Assembly (NCBI RefSeq): GCF_021545785.1
Contig: NZ_CP079801.1
Location: 2,662,001-2,726,000, forward strand
Source of the DNA: Halopseudomonas maritima
GTDB taxonomy: Bacteria; Pseudomonadota; Gammaproteobacteria; Pseudomonadales; Pseudomonadaceae
Length of the DNA: 64,000 nucleotides
Direction of reading: 5' to 3'
Part shown: piece after piece, positions 40,929 through 50,457 of the stretch
Layout of the letters: each line of letters starts with the position of its first letter
How positions within the stretch are numbered: position 1 is the stretch's first letter
Position numbers and translations under genes: made by a program
The notes under the pieces: model-generated
The model's input: the letters and a program-made list of their open reading frames with translations, nothing else
Database searches by the model: none
Told to the model about the DNA's origin: nothing

Positions 40929-41528
40929 TCAGGCGTTCATCCGGCGATAACCGGGCAGGGCTTCAATGCGCCTTAGCCAGGCACACAGGGCGGGATAGCC
41001 CTGCAGCTCGAAGCCACCGTCGCCGGCAACATGGGTGTAGGCGTAGAGCGCGATGTCGGCCAGGCTGGGCCGCTCGCCCACGAGGTAGGGCGTCTTTGAC
41101 AGCTGAGTTTCCATGACCTTCAACGCCTTGTGTCCGCCGATCTGTTTGCTTTCATAGTCGGCCCGGCGAGCCTCGGGTAGTCCGAGGTAACGCGCGATAA
41201 AGCGCGCGACTGCAATGTAGGGTTCGTGGCTGTACTGCTCGAAAAATAGCCACTGCAGCATGCTGGCGCGCTCAAAGGCGTCGGCTGGAATCAGGGCGCT
41301 GCCCTCTGCCAGATACAGCAGGATGGCATTGGACTCCGCCAGGCAGCGGCCATCGTCGAGCTCCAGTAGCGGCACCTTGGCATTGAGGTTGCGGGCAAGG
41401 AATTCGGGCGTGTGTGTGTCGCCCTGCAGGATGTCGACAGGCTGCCACGCATAATCGATGCCCAGCAGGGCGCAGAGCAGCTGGATTTTGTAGCAATTGC
41501 CGGAGCGTTCATCGCCATGGATTTTCAT
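40929..41528 (-). CDS. glutathione S-transferase
   Basis: This canonical GST has 199 residues. MKIHGDERSGNCYKIQLLCALLGIDYAW has the catalytic Ser/Asn region, KVPLLELDDGRCLAESNAILLYLA has the cis-Pro and glutathione-binding ES pair, and ERPSLADIALYAY is the C-domain N-capping motif. The frame extends 15 codons further upstream, but MKIHG is the family start. It is probably a detoxification or stress enzyme of unknown substrate, and converges on the terC-like gene. Confidence 0.9.
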   Translation of the reverse strand: MKIHGDERSGNCYKIQLLCALLGIDYAWQPVDILQGDTHTPEFLARNLNAKVPLLELDDGRCLAESNAILLYLAEGSALIPADAFERASMLQWLFFEQYSHEPYIAVARFIARYLGLPEARRADYESKQIGGHKALKVMETQLSKTPYLVGERPSLADIALYAYTHVAGDGGFELQGYPALCAWLRRIEALPGYRRMNA

Positions 41529-41683
41529 GTGCAGGGTTCTCAAGGTTGTTGCATTAAGGGCGTCAGGTAGCAACGGCCGGTTTCGTATGGCCGTTGATCT
41601 AGTGTAGGGTCGTACGACAGGTGCGGCGCGGCGTCAACGGCGCGGCTGAGCGGTGGCTGATTCGGCAGGCAGGCGGAGTGTGA

Positions 41684-42646
41684 GTGGACAACATCATCGC
41701 GGTGGAAAACCTGACCAAAACCTACGCCAGCGGCTTTCAGGCACTGAAAGGCGTCAGCCTGCACATTCGGCGCGGCGAGATTTTTGCGCTGCTTGGGCCT
41801 AACGGTGCCGGCAAGACCACACTGATCAGTATCGTTTGCGGGCTGGTCAATCCCAGTAGTGGGCAGGTACTGGTCGATGGCTTTGATAATCGTCGGCAGT
41901 ATCGACAGGCGCGCCAGCGGATCGGCCTGGTGCCGCAGGAGCTGACCAACAATATGTTCGACAGTGTCTGGTCAACGGTGCGTCTCAGCCGGGGGTTGTT
42001 CGGTAAGCCCAGTGATGACGCCCTGCTGGAGCAGATACTGCGCGAGCTGTCGCTCTGGGATAAGCGCGATGAGCGCATTATGGACCTGTCCGGCGGCATG
42101 AAACGTCGAGTGCTGATTGCCAAGGCGTTGGCCCACGAGCCTGAAGTACTGTTTCTGGATGAGCCCACTGCCGGCGTGGACGTGGCGTTGCGCAGGGACA
42201 TGTGGAACATGGTGCGACGTCTGCAGCAACGCGGCGTGACCATCATTCTGACAACGCATTACATCGAAGAGGCCGAAGAAATGGCCGATCGCATCGGGGT
42301 GATTCGTCAGGGCGAGCTGATCCTTACCGAGGACAAGGATAGCCTGATGCGCCAGCTCGGCACCCGGCAGTTGACGCTCCAGCTGCAACAGCCGCTGCAA
42401 GCTGTGCCATCTGCGTTGAGCCATTACCCATTGAGCTTGGCAGAGCAGGGCTTTGCGCTGATCTATACTTTCGATGCGCAGGCAGAGCAAAGCGGTATTG
42501 CCGAGCTATTGCGCAGCCTGGACCAGCTGGGGCTCGAAGTGCGTGATCTGCACTCGAGTCAGAGCTCGCTGGAGGATATTTTTGTGGGGCTTGTGCACAA
42601 TCGAGAAAAGGCCGAGCAGCCAGCGGCAGCGGGGCAGAGTGCATGA
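41684..42646 (+). CDS. ABC transporter ATP-binding protein (YadG-like)
   Basis: The protein has 320 residues with a GTG start and GGAG 5 nt before it. Walker A GPNGAGKTT is at about residues 39-47, the signature is LSGGMKRR at about 138, Walker B is VLFLDEPTAGVD, and the H-loop is TTHYIEEAE. The C-terminal extension of about 90 residues is common in ABC-2-type exporters. It overlaps the permease by 4 bp. E. coli yadGH is the closest arrangement I recognise. The substrate is unknown, and its position just before pel invites a link with envelope or polysaccharide export, which is inference only. Confidence 0.93.
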   Translation: MDNIIAVENLTKTYASGFQALKGVSLHIRRGEIFALLGPNGAGKTTLISIVCGLVNPSSGQVLVDGFDNRRQYRQARQRIGLVPQELTNNMFDSVWSTVRLSRGLFGKPSDDALLEQILRELSLWDKRDERIMDLSGGMKRRVLIAKALAHEPEVLFLDEPTAGVDVALRRDMWNMVRRLQQRGVTIILTTHYIEEAEEMADRIGVIRQGELILTEDKDSLMRQLGTRQLTLQLQQPLQAVPSALSHYPLSLAEQGFALIYTFDAQAEQSGIAELLRSLDQLGLEVRDLHSSQSSLEDIFVGLVHNREKAEQPAAAGQSA

Positions 42647-43404
42647 ATCTGTATGGGGTTAAGGCTATCTATCTTGCCGAGATGGCGCGTATGCTGCGCA
42701 CGCGGCTGCAGAGTATTGCCTCGCCGGTCATTTCCACGTCGCTGTATTTTATTGTTTTTGGGGCCGCCATTGGCACACGCATGACGGAAGTGGATGGGGT
42801 GAGCTACGGCGCCTTTATCATTCCCGGGCTTATCATGCTGATGCTCCTTAATGAGAGCATTTCCAACGCCTCGTTCGGTATTTACATGCCGCGTTTCACC
42901 GGCACCATCTACGAGGTGCTGTCGGCGCCGGTATCACCCTTTGAGATTGTGGTCGGGTACGTTGGAGCAGCTGCCACCAAGGCGGTATTGCTCGGGCTGC
43001 TGGTGCTGCTGACTGCGCGGATCTTTGTGGATTATGAGATTCAACATCCTGTCTGGATGCTGGGCTTTCTCTTGCTGACAGCCATCACCTTCAGTCTGTT
43101 CGGGTTCATCATCGGTATCTGGGCTGACGGCTTTGAGAAGCTGCAGATCATTCCCTTGATGATTGTCACGCCGCTGGCTTTTCTGGGTGGCAGCTTCTAT
43201 TCCATCACCATGCTGCCGCCATTCTGGCAGACGGTGACCTTGTTCAACCCCGTGGTATACCTGATCAGCGGCTTTCGCTGGAGCTTCTACGGCGCTGCCG
43301 ATGTGCATATTGGTGTAAGTGTGGTGATGACGCTGGTGTTTCTCGCGCTGTGTCTGCTCGTGATCTGGTGGATCTTTCGTACGGGCTTTCGTATTAAATC
43401 CTGA
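42643..43404 (+). CDS. ABC-2 type permease (YadH-like)
   Basis: This 253-residue membrane protein has about six membrane helices. SIASPVISTSLYFIVFGAAIG, YGAFIIPGLIMLMLLNESISNASF and YEVLSAPVSPFEIVVGYVGAAATKA are ABC-2 permease signatures. FLGGSFYSITMLPPFWQTVTLFNPVVYLISGFR is typical of the YadH/NodJ branch. It is translationally coupled to the ATPase (ATGA overlap). The pel promoter region begins immediately downstream; no strong terminator is seen, so read-through into pel is possible. Confidence 0.93.
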   Translation: MNLYGVKAIYLAEMARMLRTRLQSIASPVISTSLYFIVFGAAIGTRMTEVDGVSYGAFIIPGLIMLMLLNESISNASFGIYMPRFTGTIYEVLSAPVSPFEIVVGYVGAAATKAVLLGLLVLLTARIFVDYEIQHPVWMLGFLLLTAITFSLFGFIIGIWADGFEKLQIIPLMIVTPLAFLGGSFYSITMLPPFWQTVTLFNPVVYLISGFRWSFYGAADVHIGVSVVMTLVFLALCLLVIWWIFRTGFRIKS

Positions 43405-43415
43405 TAAAAAGTAAT

Positions 43416-43429
43416 GTCATTATATTGAC
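43416..43429 (+). promoter_or_regulatory. FleQ-type operator upstream of pel
   Basis: GTCATTATATTGAC matches the P. aeruginosa FleQ consensus GTCANTAAATTGAC at every defined position but one. The 9-mer TTATATTGA in it recurs at 43441-43449, exactly 21 bp (two helical turns) downstream, as a weaker second site. FleQ represses or activates pel according to c-di-GMP in P. aeruginosa. The region 43405-43582 is clearly AT-richer than its surroundings. Confidence 0.65.
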
Positions 43430-43582
43430 TTTTTGAATAGTTATATTGAGAATGTGCCAGCGCTTTGGTATGGTGCCATTGTGATATCAGTCGATCGCTG
43501 TGTGCGGCCTAGACCGCTTCCGTTGTCTCGACCAGGCTGACTCCCGAACTAACACATCAACGTCAGGTTAGGAGACAATTTG

Positions 43583-46381
43583 GTGCTGCTGTTGTCGCGT
43601 TGTCTGGTTCGTGGCCTGGCGCTGCGTTGTTTGTTGGCGGTGTCTATGCTGACGCTATTTGCTGCGGGCGCTGCCGCTCAAGTCAAGCCCGAGTCGGTAG
43701 CGTTCTGGTACGCCGCTGAGCCTCCCCTGCCTGAATTAGCCCAGTACGACTGGGTGGTGCTGGAGCCCGGCCATACGACAGCCGAGCAGGTCGCTTTCCT
43801 GCGCGCCCAAGGTGCAGTGCCCTATGCCTACCTGTCGGTGGGTGAACTCTCCCCTGAAGATGAAGCCCTGCCAGACGCCGCGCAGCTATCGAGTGGCGAA
43901 CGCAATCGCGAGTGGCAAAGCGATATTGCTGATCTGGCCAGCCCCCAGTGGCAGCAGCGGCTGCTCGATCGTGCGGCGGCGCTGCAGGGCGTCGGTTATC
44001 GCGGTCTCTTTCTGGATACCCTGGACAGCTTCATGCGCCTGCCCGAGAGCCGCCGTGCGGAGCAGCAACAGGGGCTGGTTGCGTTTCTGCAACGCTTGCA
44101 CGCTGACTACCCGCAGCTGCAACTGTTTTTTAATCGTGGCTTTGAAGTGTTGCCGCAGCTGGATTTTGCTCCTGCCGCTGTAGCGGTGGAGTCATTGGAA
44201 GCCAGTTGGGATCAGGCGCAGGGGCGCTATCGCCGCGTGTCGGAAGATGATCGTGCTTGGCTCGATGACCAGCTTCAGCCTCTGTTGGCGGGCGGGATTC
44301 CGGTGGTAGCCATTGAGTATTTGCCGCCCGAGCAGCGCGAGCAGGCGCGCGACCTGAGTCGACGGCTGCAGCAAGAGGGTTTTGTACCGGTGGTAACCAC
44401 ACCGGACCTGGATTCACTCGGAGTGGGTACGCTGGAGATTGTTCCGCGCCGCATCGCCCTGCTGTTTGATCCACGTGAAGGCGAGTTGACGCGTACCCAG
44501 GGCCATGTGTTTTTGGGCGGCCTGCTGGAGTACCTGGGCTATCGCGTGGATTACTTCCCGGTCGATGGGCATTTACCCCAACACCGCTTCGACGAGCTGT
44601 ACGCCGGCGTCGTGGTGTGGATGACCAGTGGTGCGCCTTCACGGGCCAGCGATTTCCGGCGTTTCCTGCAGGCGCGGCTGAACGAGGGCACGCGCATTGC
44701 CTTCTTTGGCGGCATGCCGCTGGATGACGCCCGTCTGCTGACGCGACTGGGGCTGCGTCGCCTGTCCTATGACCCGGACAACGTCAGCCTCAGCCGAGTG
44801 GATGGTGCGTTGCTCGGCAACTTTGAAGCCCCTCTGCGCCTGCGCTCACGTGATTTGCTGGCAATGACTGCCAATGAAGACATACTGCGCCCGGCGCTGC
44901 AGCTACTGGATCACCAGCAAAACCTGCTCACACCGGTGGCCGTTGGCGACTGGGGCGGCTATGCGCTGGCACCTTATCTGTTTCAGGAGTCGGCTGCCGG
45001 GCGGCGCTGGATACTTGATCCTTTCAGCTTTTTGCAGCAAAGCCTGCAGCTGCAGCCCTTGCCGGCCCTAGATACCACGACCGAAAACGGTCGTCGCATC
45101 GCCACGGTGCATATTGACGGCGACGGTTTTGCCTCCCGAGCAGAAATACCCGGCACGCCCTACTCCGGCGAGGTGGTGCTGCGCGACTTTATCCGGGCCA
45201 ACAACTATCTGACCTCGGTGTCGGTGGTGGAAGGCGAGGTCGGGCCCAAGGGCATGTACCCCTACCTGAGTCAGCGCCTGGAGCCCATCGCCCGCCGCAT
45301 TTTCGCCGAGCCCAAGGTGGAGCCAGCCACCCATACGTTCAGTCATCCCTTTTTCTGGGAGCCTGAGAAGGCCAGCCAGCGCGAGGGGTTCAACCCGGTG
45401 TACGGGCTGCACATGAACGTCCCCAATTACCCAAAGATGGACCTGCAGCGGGAAATTATTGGGTCACGGGACTATATTCAGCAGTCGCTATTGCCGGCGG
45501 GCAAGCAGGTTCGCCTGATTTTCTGGTCTGGAGAGGCGTTGCCCAGCCCAGAGGCGATCCAGATGGCCTATGACGCGGGCATGGCCAATGTTAATGGCGC
45601 TGAAACCTACATTACCCGCGCCAACCCATCGCTGACCGGGCTGCACCCGCTGTTGCGCCCGACCCGCGGTGGCCTGCAGATTTATGCGCCAATCATCAAT
45701 GAAAACCTCTATACCAACCTGTGGACCGGGCCTTTCTACGGGTTTGAGCGTGTGCTTGATACCTTTGAGCTGACCGACTCCCCGCGCCGTCTGCGTGGCC
45801 TGCACCTGTACTACCATTTCTATTCCGGTACCAAGCAGGCATCGATCAAAGCCATGGCAGATGTCTACGCAGCCATGGACCGGCAAGAACCGATCTCGCT
45901 GTGGATGGGCGATTACCTGCGTCGCGTGCGCGGACTTTACGAGGGTAGTCTGGCGCGTCGCAGCGATGGCCGCTGGCAGTTGCGTGCATTGCAGGGGCTG
46001 CGCACGGTGCGACTTGATCCGCAGCTGGGCTGGCCCGACTTGCTGCACTCTGACGGGGTCGCTGGTGTGCGGGATTTGCCACAGGGGCGTTATGTCCACT
46101 TGAGCAGCGACCGCGCGGTGCTGGCGCTGCGGCCTGACCGTGATGGGGCGCCAGCTCTGGAGTACGCCAACGTGCCCGTCGAGCAATGGCAATACCAGCA
46201 CGCGCGTGAGGTAACGGTGTCCATGGCCGGAGCCTTTGCGCTGCGCTTTGCTGTGCGGTATGCCGGTAGCTGCAGCCTGTCGGTCGACGGGCGTCGCTAT
46301 CAGGGGCAGCGCCGCGCTGGTCTGCTGGAGTTTGCACTTGAGCAAAGGGAGGTGAGCGATGCAGTACTCACCTGCCGCTGA
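43583..46381 (+). CDS. pelA: Pel polysaccharide deacetylase/hydrolase PelA
   Basis: This 932-residue periplasmic protein has a signal peptide (LLSRCLVRGLALRCLLAVSMLTLFAAGAAA split around a hydrophobic core). The N-terminal GH166 glycoside hydrolase domain includes RGLFLDTLDSFMR and an AVAVESLEASWD segment with the likely catalytic Glu. A middle reductase-like domain follows. The deacetylase domain has HIDGDGF (metal Asp, about residue 510) and HTFSHPFFW (metal His pair, about 585). PelA partially deacetylates Pel and can hydrolyse it. GTG at 43583 (8 nt after GGAG) is preferred to TTG at 43580. It overlaps pelB by 23 bp. Confidence 0.95.
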   Translation: MLLLSRCLVRGLALRCLLAVSMLTLFAAGAAAQVKPESVAFWYAAEPPLPELAQYDWVVLEPGHTTAEQVAFLRAQGAVPYAYLSVGELSPEDEALPDAAQLSSGERNREWQSDIADLASPQWQQRLLDRAAALQGVGYRGLFLDTLDSFMRLPESRRAEQQQGLVAFLQRLHADYPQLQLFFNRGFEVLPQLDFAPAAVAVESLEASWDQAQGRYRRVSEDDRAWLDDQLQPLLAGGIPVVAIEYLPPEQREQARDLSRRLQQEGFVPVVTTPDLDSLGVGTLEIVPRRIALLFDPREGELTRTQGHVFLGGLLEYLGYRVDYFPVDGHLPQHRFDELYAGVVVWMTSGAPSRASDFRRFLQARLNEGTRIAFFGGMPLDDARLLTRLGLRRLSYDPDNVSLSRVDGALLGNFEAPLRLRSRDLLAMTANEDILRPALQLLDHQQNLLTPVAVGDWGGYALAPYLFQESAAGRRWILDPFSFLQQSLQLQPLPALDTTTENGRRIATVHIDGDGFASRAEIPGTPYSGEVVLRDFIRANNYLTSVSVVEGEVGPKGMYPYLSQRLEPIARRIFAEPKVEPATHTFSHPFFWEPEKASQREGFNPVYGLHMNVPNYPKMDLQREIIGSRDYIQQSLLPAGKQVRLIFWSGEALPSPEAIQMAYDAGMANVNGAETYITRANPSLTGLHPLLRPTRGGLQIYAPIINENLYTNLWTGPFYGFERVLDTFELTDSPRRLRGLHLYYHFYSGTKQASIKAMADVYAAMDRQEPISLWMGDYLRRVRGLYEGSLARRSDGRWQLRALQGLRTVRLDPQLGWPDLLHSDGVAGVRDLPQGRYVHLSSDRAVLALRPDRDGAPALEYANVPVEQWQYQHAREVTVSMAGAFALRFAVRYAGSCSLSVDGRRYQGQRRAGLLEFALEQREVSDAVLTCR

Positions 46382-49300
46382 GTCCACTCCATTATTCCGG
46401 CCCTGGGCCCTTGGCCTGGCGGTTTTGCTGGTTGCCGTGGTGCTGGTGCTGACCTATCAAAACAAAAGCGCCTTTATGCCGCAGGGTGAGACCGACGCGG
46501 TGTCCGTCGGCTACGCCGAATTGCTGCTCACGGCTGAGCCCGAGAACATCGAGTTGCGTGCCGAGCTCCTGGAAATGCTCATTGAGCGCGGCGAGTTTTC
46601 CCGCGCACTCCGGCATCTGAGCGATTGGCAGGGCGGCGACGAGCAACTTCGTCGTTTTTACAACCTGGTGCTCGATGGCCGCATGGCAACAGTGCGCCGT
46701 GATGAACAGTCTATTGCAGACGCACGTCAGCGACTGACCGCGTTTGATCCGGCCGGGCTGACTTCGGCGCAACAGACCCAGTTGGCGGAGCTGGCGTTGG
46801 CGCTCGGCATGCCAGGCCGGGCTGCGGATTTGCATCTGGCACTGGCCCAGGAGGCCGAGGGGCCTGACCGGCAGACGCACCAGCTGGCAGCTGCGCGCTG
46901 GTACCTGGCGGCCGAGCGGCCGGCTGAGGCATCAGCGATCTACCAGCAGCTGGCGGAGTCGGCGCGCACAGTCGAGGGTCGCCGGCAGTTCGCCAAGCTG
47001 GCCTACGACGGCTTGTTGGCCGCAGACCAGGCCGAGTCAGCCAGCCTCTATGCGGTACAGCTGCTCGACAGCGGCAGTCTTAGCAGTCTGGGTGATGACT
47101 GGTGGCTGCCGAGCGTGCAGATCGCGCAGGGAGCCAGACGCTACGATCTGGCGATCCGTCTGGCTGAACACTGGTATGCACAGGAGCCCGATAGCATCGC
47201 GGCACTGCAGGCGCGCTTTGACTTGGCGTTGTCTGCCGGCGATACGGCAACGGCCTGGGAGGTAGGACAGACGTTGGTAAAACAGGCACCGCCCAATGCC
47301 GCGCTGTTGCGGCAAATGGCTCTGCTTGGCCAGTGGCGGGGCAAGCCTGAGGCGGCGCTGGATTACTGGATTGCCTATCTGGATCTGGCCGAGGACGCTG
47401 CGGCACGCAGTCAGGCCTGGCGCCTGGCGTTCCAGCTGTTCGACTACAACCGCGGCGTGCAGTTGCTGAGCAGCATGGCCGCTTCCCGACGCCTCACAGA
47501 TGAAGAGTTGGACGCGCTGATCTACGCCCACGAGCAACGCGGCACGCCGGCCATGGCGGAGAACTGGCTACGCAGCTACCTGCAGCGTGCCGCAGGTCAG
47601 CGCCTGGCCTGGACGCGGCTCATGCAAAACTTGCAGAACCGTCAGTTGTTGCAGCGTGAGGCCGACACATGGCCGCAGTTCGCCGGCCGGCATCAGCTTA
47701 CTATCAGTGAACGTATGAGCTGGGCTGAGGTGTTGTGGAATCTCTACCAACCCGAGCAAGCCTGGCAAGTACTGGATGTCGCGCCACTGGACCAGCTCAG
47801 CCCGGATTACTGGCGTTTGCGCGCAGCACTGGCCTGGGAGCTGGAGCAAGACGATGAGGTGCAGGCCAGCTACGAGGCTCTTCTGGCTCAGGGAGCGGTG
47901 CTCTTGCAGAGCGAACAGGCGCAGTTGATCGACATGTACCGCCTGCAGAATCCGGAGCTGGCGCTGCGCATGCTGACGGCCAACTGGCGGCGCACTGGCG
48001 ATAGCCGCTATCTGGTCAATGCATTGCAACTGGCTGAGGAGCAGCAGGATTGGCCGCTGTTGGCTGCACTGGTGGCCGAGGCTGAGCAGACATCGAGCAC
48101 GGCCGGTCTGCTGCCGGTACTGCTGGCGCGCGGTCTACTGGCAGAGCGCGCAGGGCGATTTGCAGAAGCTGAGCAACTTTATCTGCATGGGCTTTCCCGA
48201 CAGCCGCGCAGCAGCCTGCTGCGCGCGCGATTGCTCTGGCTGCTTGTTGACAGGGTAGATCGCAGCAAGCTGGAGCGGGCTCTGCGGCAATGGGAAGGTG
48301 AGGCCCGGTCGGTGCCCGTCATGTGGCTGCCGATGGGGGCTGCCAACCAGATACTCTCGCGCAGCACCCAGGCGCTGCAGTGGTTCAACCGTCACCTGCG
48401 CGATAACCCACAGGACACCCTGGCCCTGGCGGCCTACGCCGATGCGCTGGAAGCCAGTGGCCGGGAGGCTACCGCATTGCAACTGCGTAGTCGCTTGCTG
48501 ACCCGTCTGCGCTTTGCAGAAAGCGAGCGTGCTCCTTATACCGAGCGCCAGACCTGGGCGCGACTGATGACTGCCGGCGGTTCACCGCGCCAGGCGCTGG
48601 CCGGACTACAGCGCTGGCAGGACGGCTCGGTCGGCGCACTGCAGCTATGGTATGCCGCTCAGCTGGCTCGATTGGACAGCATCAATCAGGAAGCGCAGAA
48701 GGATGCCTGGTTGGCCTGGGGCCGCGCACGCGGCCTGCGGGAAGAGGGTTATCAGCGTATTCAGGAAGCGCTGCGTACCAATCGGCGTGAGGCTCTGGCG
48801 GCGTTGCTGGTCAATCCGCAGGTTGATGATGCCCATCGGGTTGCCGTGCTGGAGCGCCTTGGGGATGACAATCAGGCCATGGCCCAAGCGTTGTCCTCAC
48901 TGGGAGAAGAACAGCCACTGGCGGTGCGTCGGCAGTTGTGGCGGCAATCTGTCGCCTTCCTCGAGCGCTACCCGCAAGGGGTTCGCGTTGGCTGGGGACA
49001 AGAGGATTTTGGCGGGCTGAAGACCCGGGGGCCGCAGCTCAGTATTGCCCGTTTTATTGGCGAGAACTGGTACCTGCGCGCCGATGGTGGCCGGGCCGAG
49101 TATGACTCTCAGCTGCTCGACAGCAGTGTGCTGGGCGCTGAGCGTAACCTGCTGCTGCGTGCTGAGCGCCAGTTGTCGAACGGCGATCTGTCACTAGAGC
49201 TGGATCACAGCGGCCGACAGGATGACAACCGTACCGGTGTCGGCATCGCGCGGCGCTGGAGCGAAGGGGGCAACGAAATCGAAGTGGGCGCGGACCTGCA

Positions 49301-49916
49301 GCGTGAAAGTCGTGAGACCGGTCTGATGCGTGCACTGGGCGAGGAAAGCGCGCTCTGGGTGCGCGCCAGCCACGCTTTTAGCGCGCGTGATCAACTGAGC
49401 TGGCAGGTGTCACAACGACAGTTTGAGAGTCGTTCGGGTATCGATATCGGCTCTGGCCAGCAGGTGAATCTGGAGTTTAGTCAGATTCAGTTTTTTGAGG
49501 GCCCCACCTGGATTCTTCGCACGGGTGTCGAGTGGCAGCGTAACAGCCTCAGTGGCGAGTCGCTGGACTCGCTGCTGGTGGCCAATGGTGGTGCCGTGCG
49601 GCAAAACGATGTGACCGTTGACCAACTGCTGCCCGAGCGTGTGGGCCGGGTCTACATTGGCAGTCAGTTGCGCCGGGGGATGCCAGGGCTGATCAACCGC
49701 AATCGCGGCCAATACACCTGGTTGCTGGATGCCTCTACCGGTTGGGACTGGGAAGAACAAAGCATGAATTTCGCCCTCAATGCCGGTATCGGCATTGAGG
49801 TGTTTGGCGACGATGAACTGTCGTTTACCGCCGGCTACCAATCAGAGCCGATCGGTGGTGATGGTGAAGCAGGCGGTACCGCAACGATTTCCTACAGCAG
49901 CCGCTTTGGCCGCTGA
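46359..49916 (+). CDS. pelB: Pel outer-membrane export protein PelB
   Basis: The protein has 1185 residues, close to P. aeruginosa PelB. An N-terminal membrane helix (WALGLAVLLVAVVLVLTY) is followed by a long array of TPR helices (about residues 50-850, rich in AxxLxxxG pairs such as GRFAEAEQLYLHGLSRQPRS). A C-terminal 16-strand-like beta-barrel ends in TISYSSRFGR. The TPRs bind PelA and guide the cationic polymer to the barrel. It starts inside pelA and ends 22 bp before pelC. Confidence 0.95.
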   Translation: MQYSPAAESTPLFRPWALGLAVLLVAVVLVLTYQNKSAFMPQGETDAVSVGYAELLLTAEPENIELRAELLEMLIERGEFSRALRHLSDWQGGDEQLRRFYNLVLDGRMATVRRDEQSIADARQRLTAFDPAGLTSAQQTQLAELALALGMPGRAADLHLALAQEAEGPDRQTHQLAAARWYLAAERPAEASAIYQQLAESARTVEGRRQFAKLAYDGLLAADQAESASLYAVQLLDSGSLSSLGDDWWLPSVQIAQGARRYDLAIRLAEHWYAQEPDSIAALQARFDLALSAGDTATAWEVGQTLVKQAPPNAALLRQMALLGQWRGKPEAALDYWIAYLDLAEDAAARSQAWRLAFQLFDYNRGVQLLSSMAASRRLTDEELDALIYAHEQRGTPAMAENWLRSYLQRAAGQRLAWTRLMQNLQNRQLLQREADTWPQFAGRHQLTISERMSWAEVLWNLYQPEQAWQVLDVAPLDQLSPDYWRLRAALAWELEQDDEVQASYEALLAQGAVLLQSEQAQLIDMYRLQNPELALRMLTANWRRTGDSRYLVNALQLAEEQQDWPLLAALVAEAEQTSSTAGLLPVLLARGLLAERAGRFAEAEQLYLHGLSRQPRSSLLRARLLWLLVDRVDRSKLERALRQWEGEARSVPVMWLPMGAANQILSRSTQALQWFNRHLRDNPQDTLALAAYADALEASGREATALQLRSRLLTRLRFAESERAPYTERQTWARLMTAGGSPRQALAGLQRWQDGSVGALQLWYAAQLARLDSINQEAQKDAWLAWGRARGLREEGYQRIQEALRTNRREALAALLVNPQVDDAHRVAVLERLGDDNQAMAQALSSLGEEQPLAVRRQLWRQSVAFLERYPQGVRVGWGQEDFGGLKTRGPQLSIARFIGENWYLRADGGRAEYDSQLLDSSVLGAERNLLLRAERQLSNGDLSLELDHSGRQDDNRTGVGIARRWSEGGNEIEVGADLQRESRETGLMRALGEESALWVRASHAFSARDQLSWQVSQRQFESRSGIDIGSGQQVNLEFSQIQFFEGPTWILRTGVEWQRNSLSGESLDSLLVANGGAVRQNDVTVDQLLPERVGRVYIGSQLRRGMPGLINRNRGQYTWLLDASTGWDWEEQSMNFALNAGIGIEVFGDDELSFTAGYQSEPIGGDGEAGGTATISYSSRFGR

Positions 49917-49938
49917 AGGCACAACAAAGGAGCACAAC

Positions 49939-50457
49939 ATGCGCATTCTCAAGGGTATGACACTGGCGGCGACCCTGCTGGCCGTCTCCGCCTGCAGCAC
50001 CTTCTCGGGGAACGATGGCCCGAGTTTTCCGGCGTCAGCCAACTGGGGGTTGTTACCGATGGTCAACTATTCGCAGACCCCGCAGGCCGGCGAGCGCAGC
50101 GAGCAGATTCTGCTTAGCGTACTGTCGGAAGAGGGCATCCAGCCGCGCATCTATCCGCATGTCGAGGATCAGGACTTGCTGGTACTGGATGATCACAAGC
50201 GCTACGAGCAGGCGCTGCAGTGGGCTCAGGGGCAGGGCTTTGATTATCTGGTCAGCGGCAGTGTCGAAGAGTGGCAGTACAAGAATGGCCTGGACGGCGA
50301 GCCGGCCGTAGGCTTGAGCCTGCGGGTGCTGGATGCGCGCACCGGACAGGTGCTGTGGAGCAACAGTGGTGCCCGTGCCGGCTGGTCGCGCGAAAGCCTC
50401 GCCGGCTCGGCGCAGAAGGTGCTCAATACTCTGATCGGTGACCTGCGGATCGACTAA
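49939..50457 (+). CDS. pelC: Pel outer-membrane lipoprotein PelC
   Basis: This 172-residue lipoprotein has lipobox AVSAC at Cys19. PelC forms a dodecameric ring at the inner leaflet of the outer membrane that funnels Pel toward PelB. NWGLLPMVNYSQTPQAGERSE and GFDYLVSGSVEEWQYK, then VGLSLRVLDARTGQVLW, match the PelC fold. AAGGAG lies 6 nt before the ATG. The stop overlaps the pelD start by one base (TAATG). Confidence 0.95.
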   Translation: MRILKGMTLAATLLAVSACSTFSGNDGPSFPASANWGLLPMVNYSQTPQAGERSEQILLSVLSEEGIQPRIYPHVEDQDLLVLDDHKRYEQALQWAQGQGFDYLVSGSVEEWQYKNGLDGEPAVGLSLRVLDARTGQVLWSNSGARAGWSRESLAGSAQKVLNTLIGDLRID

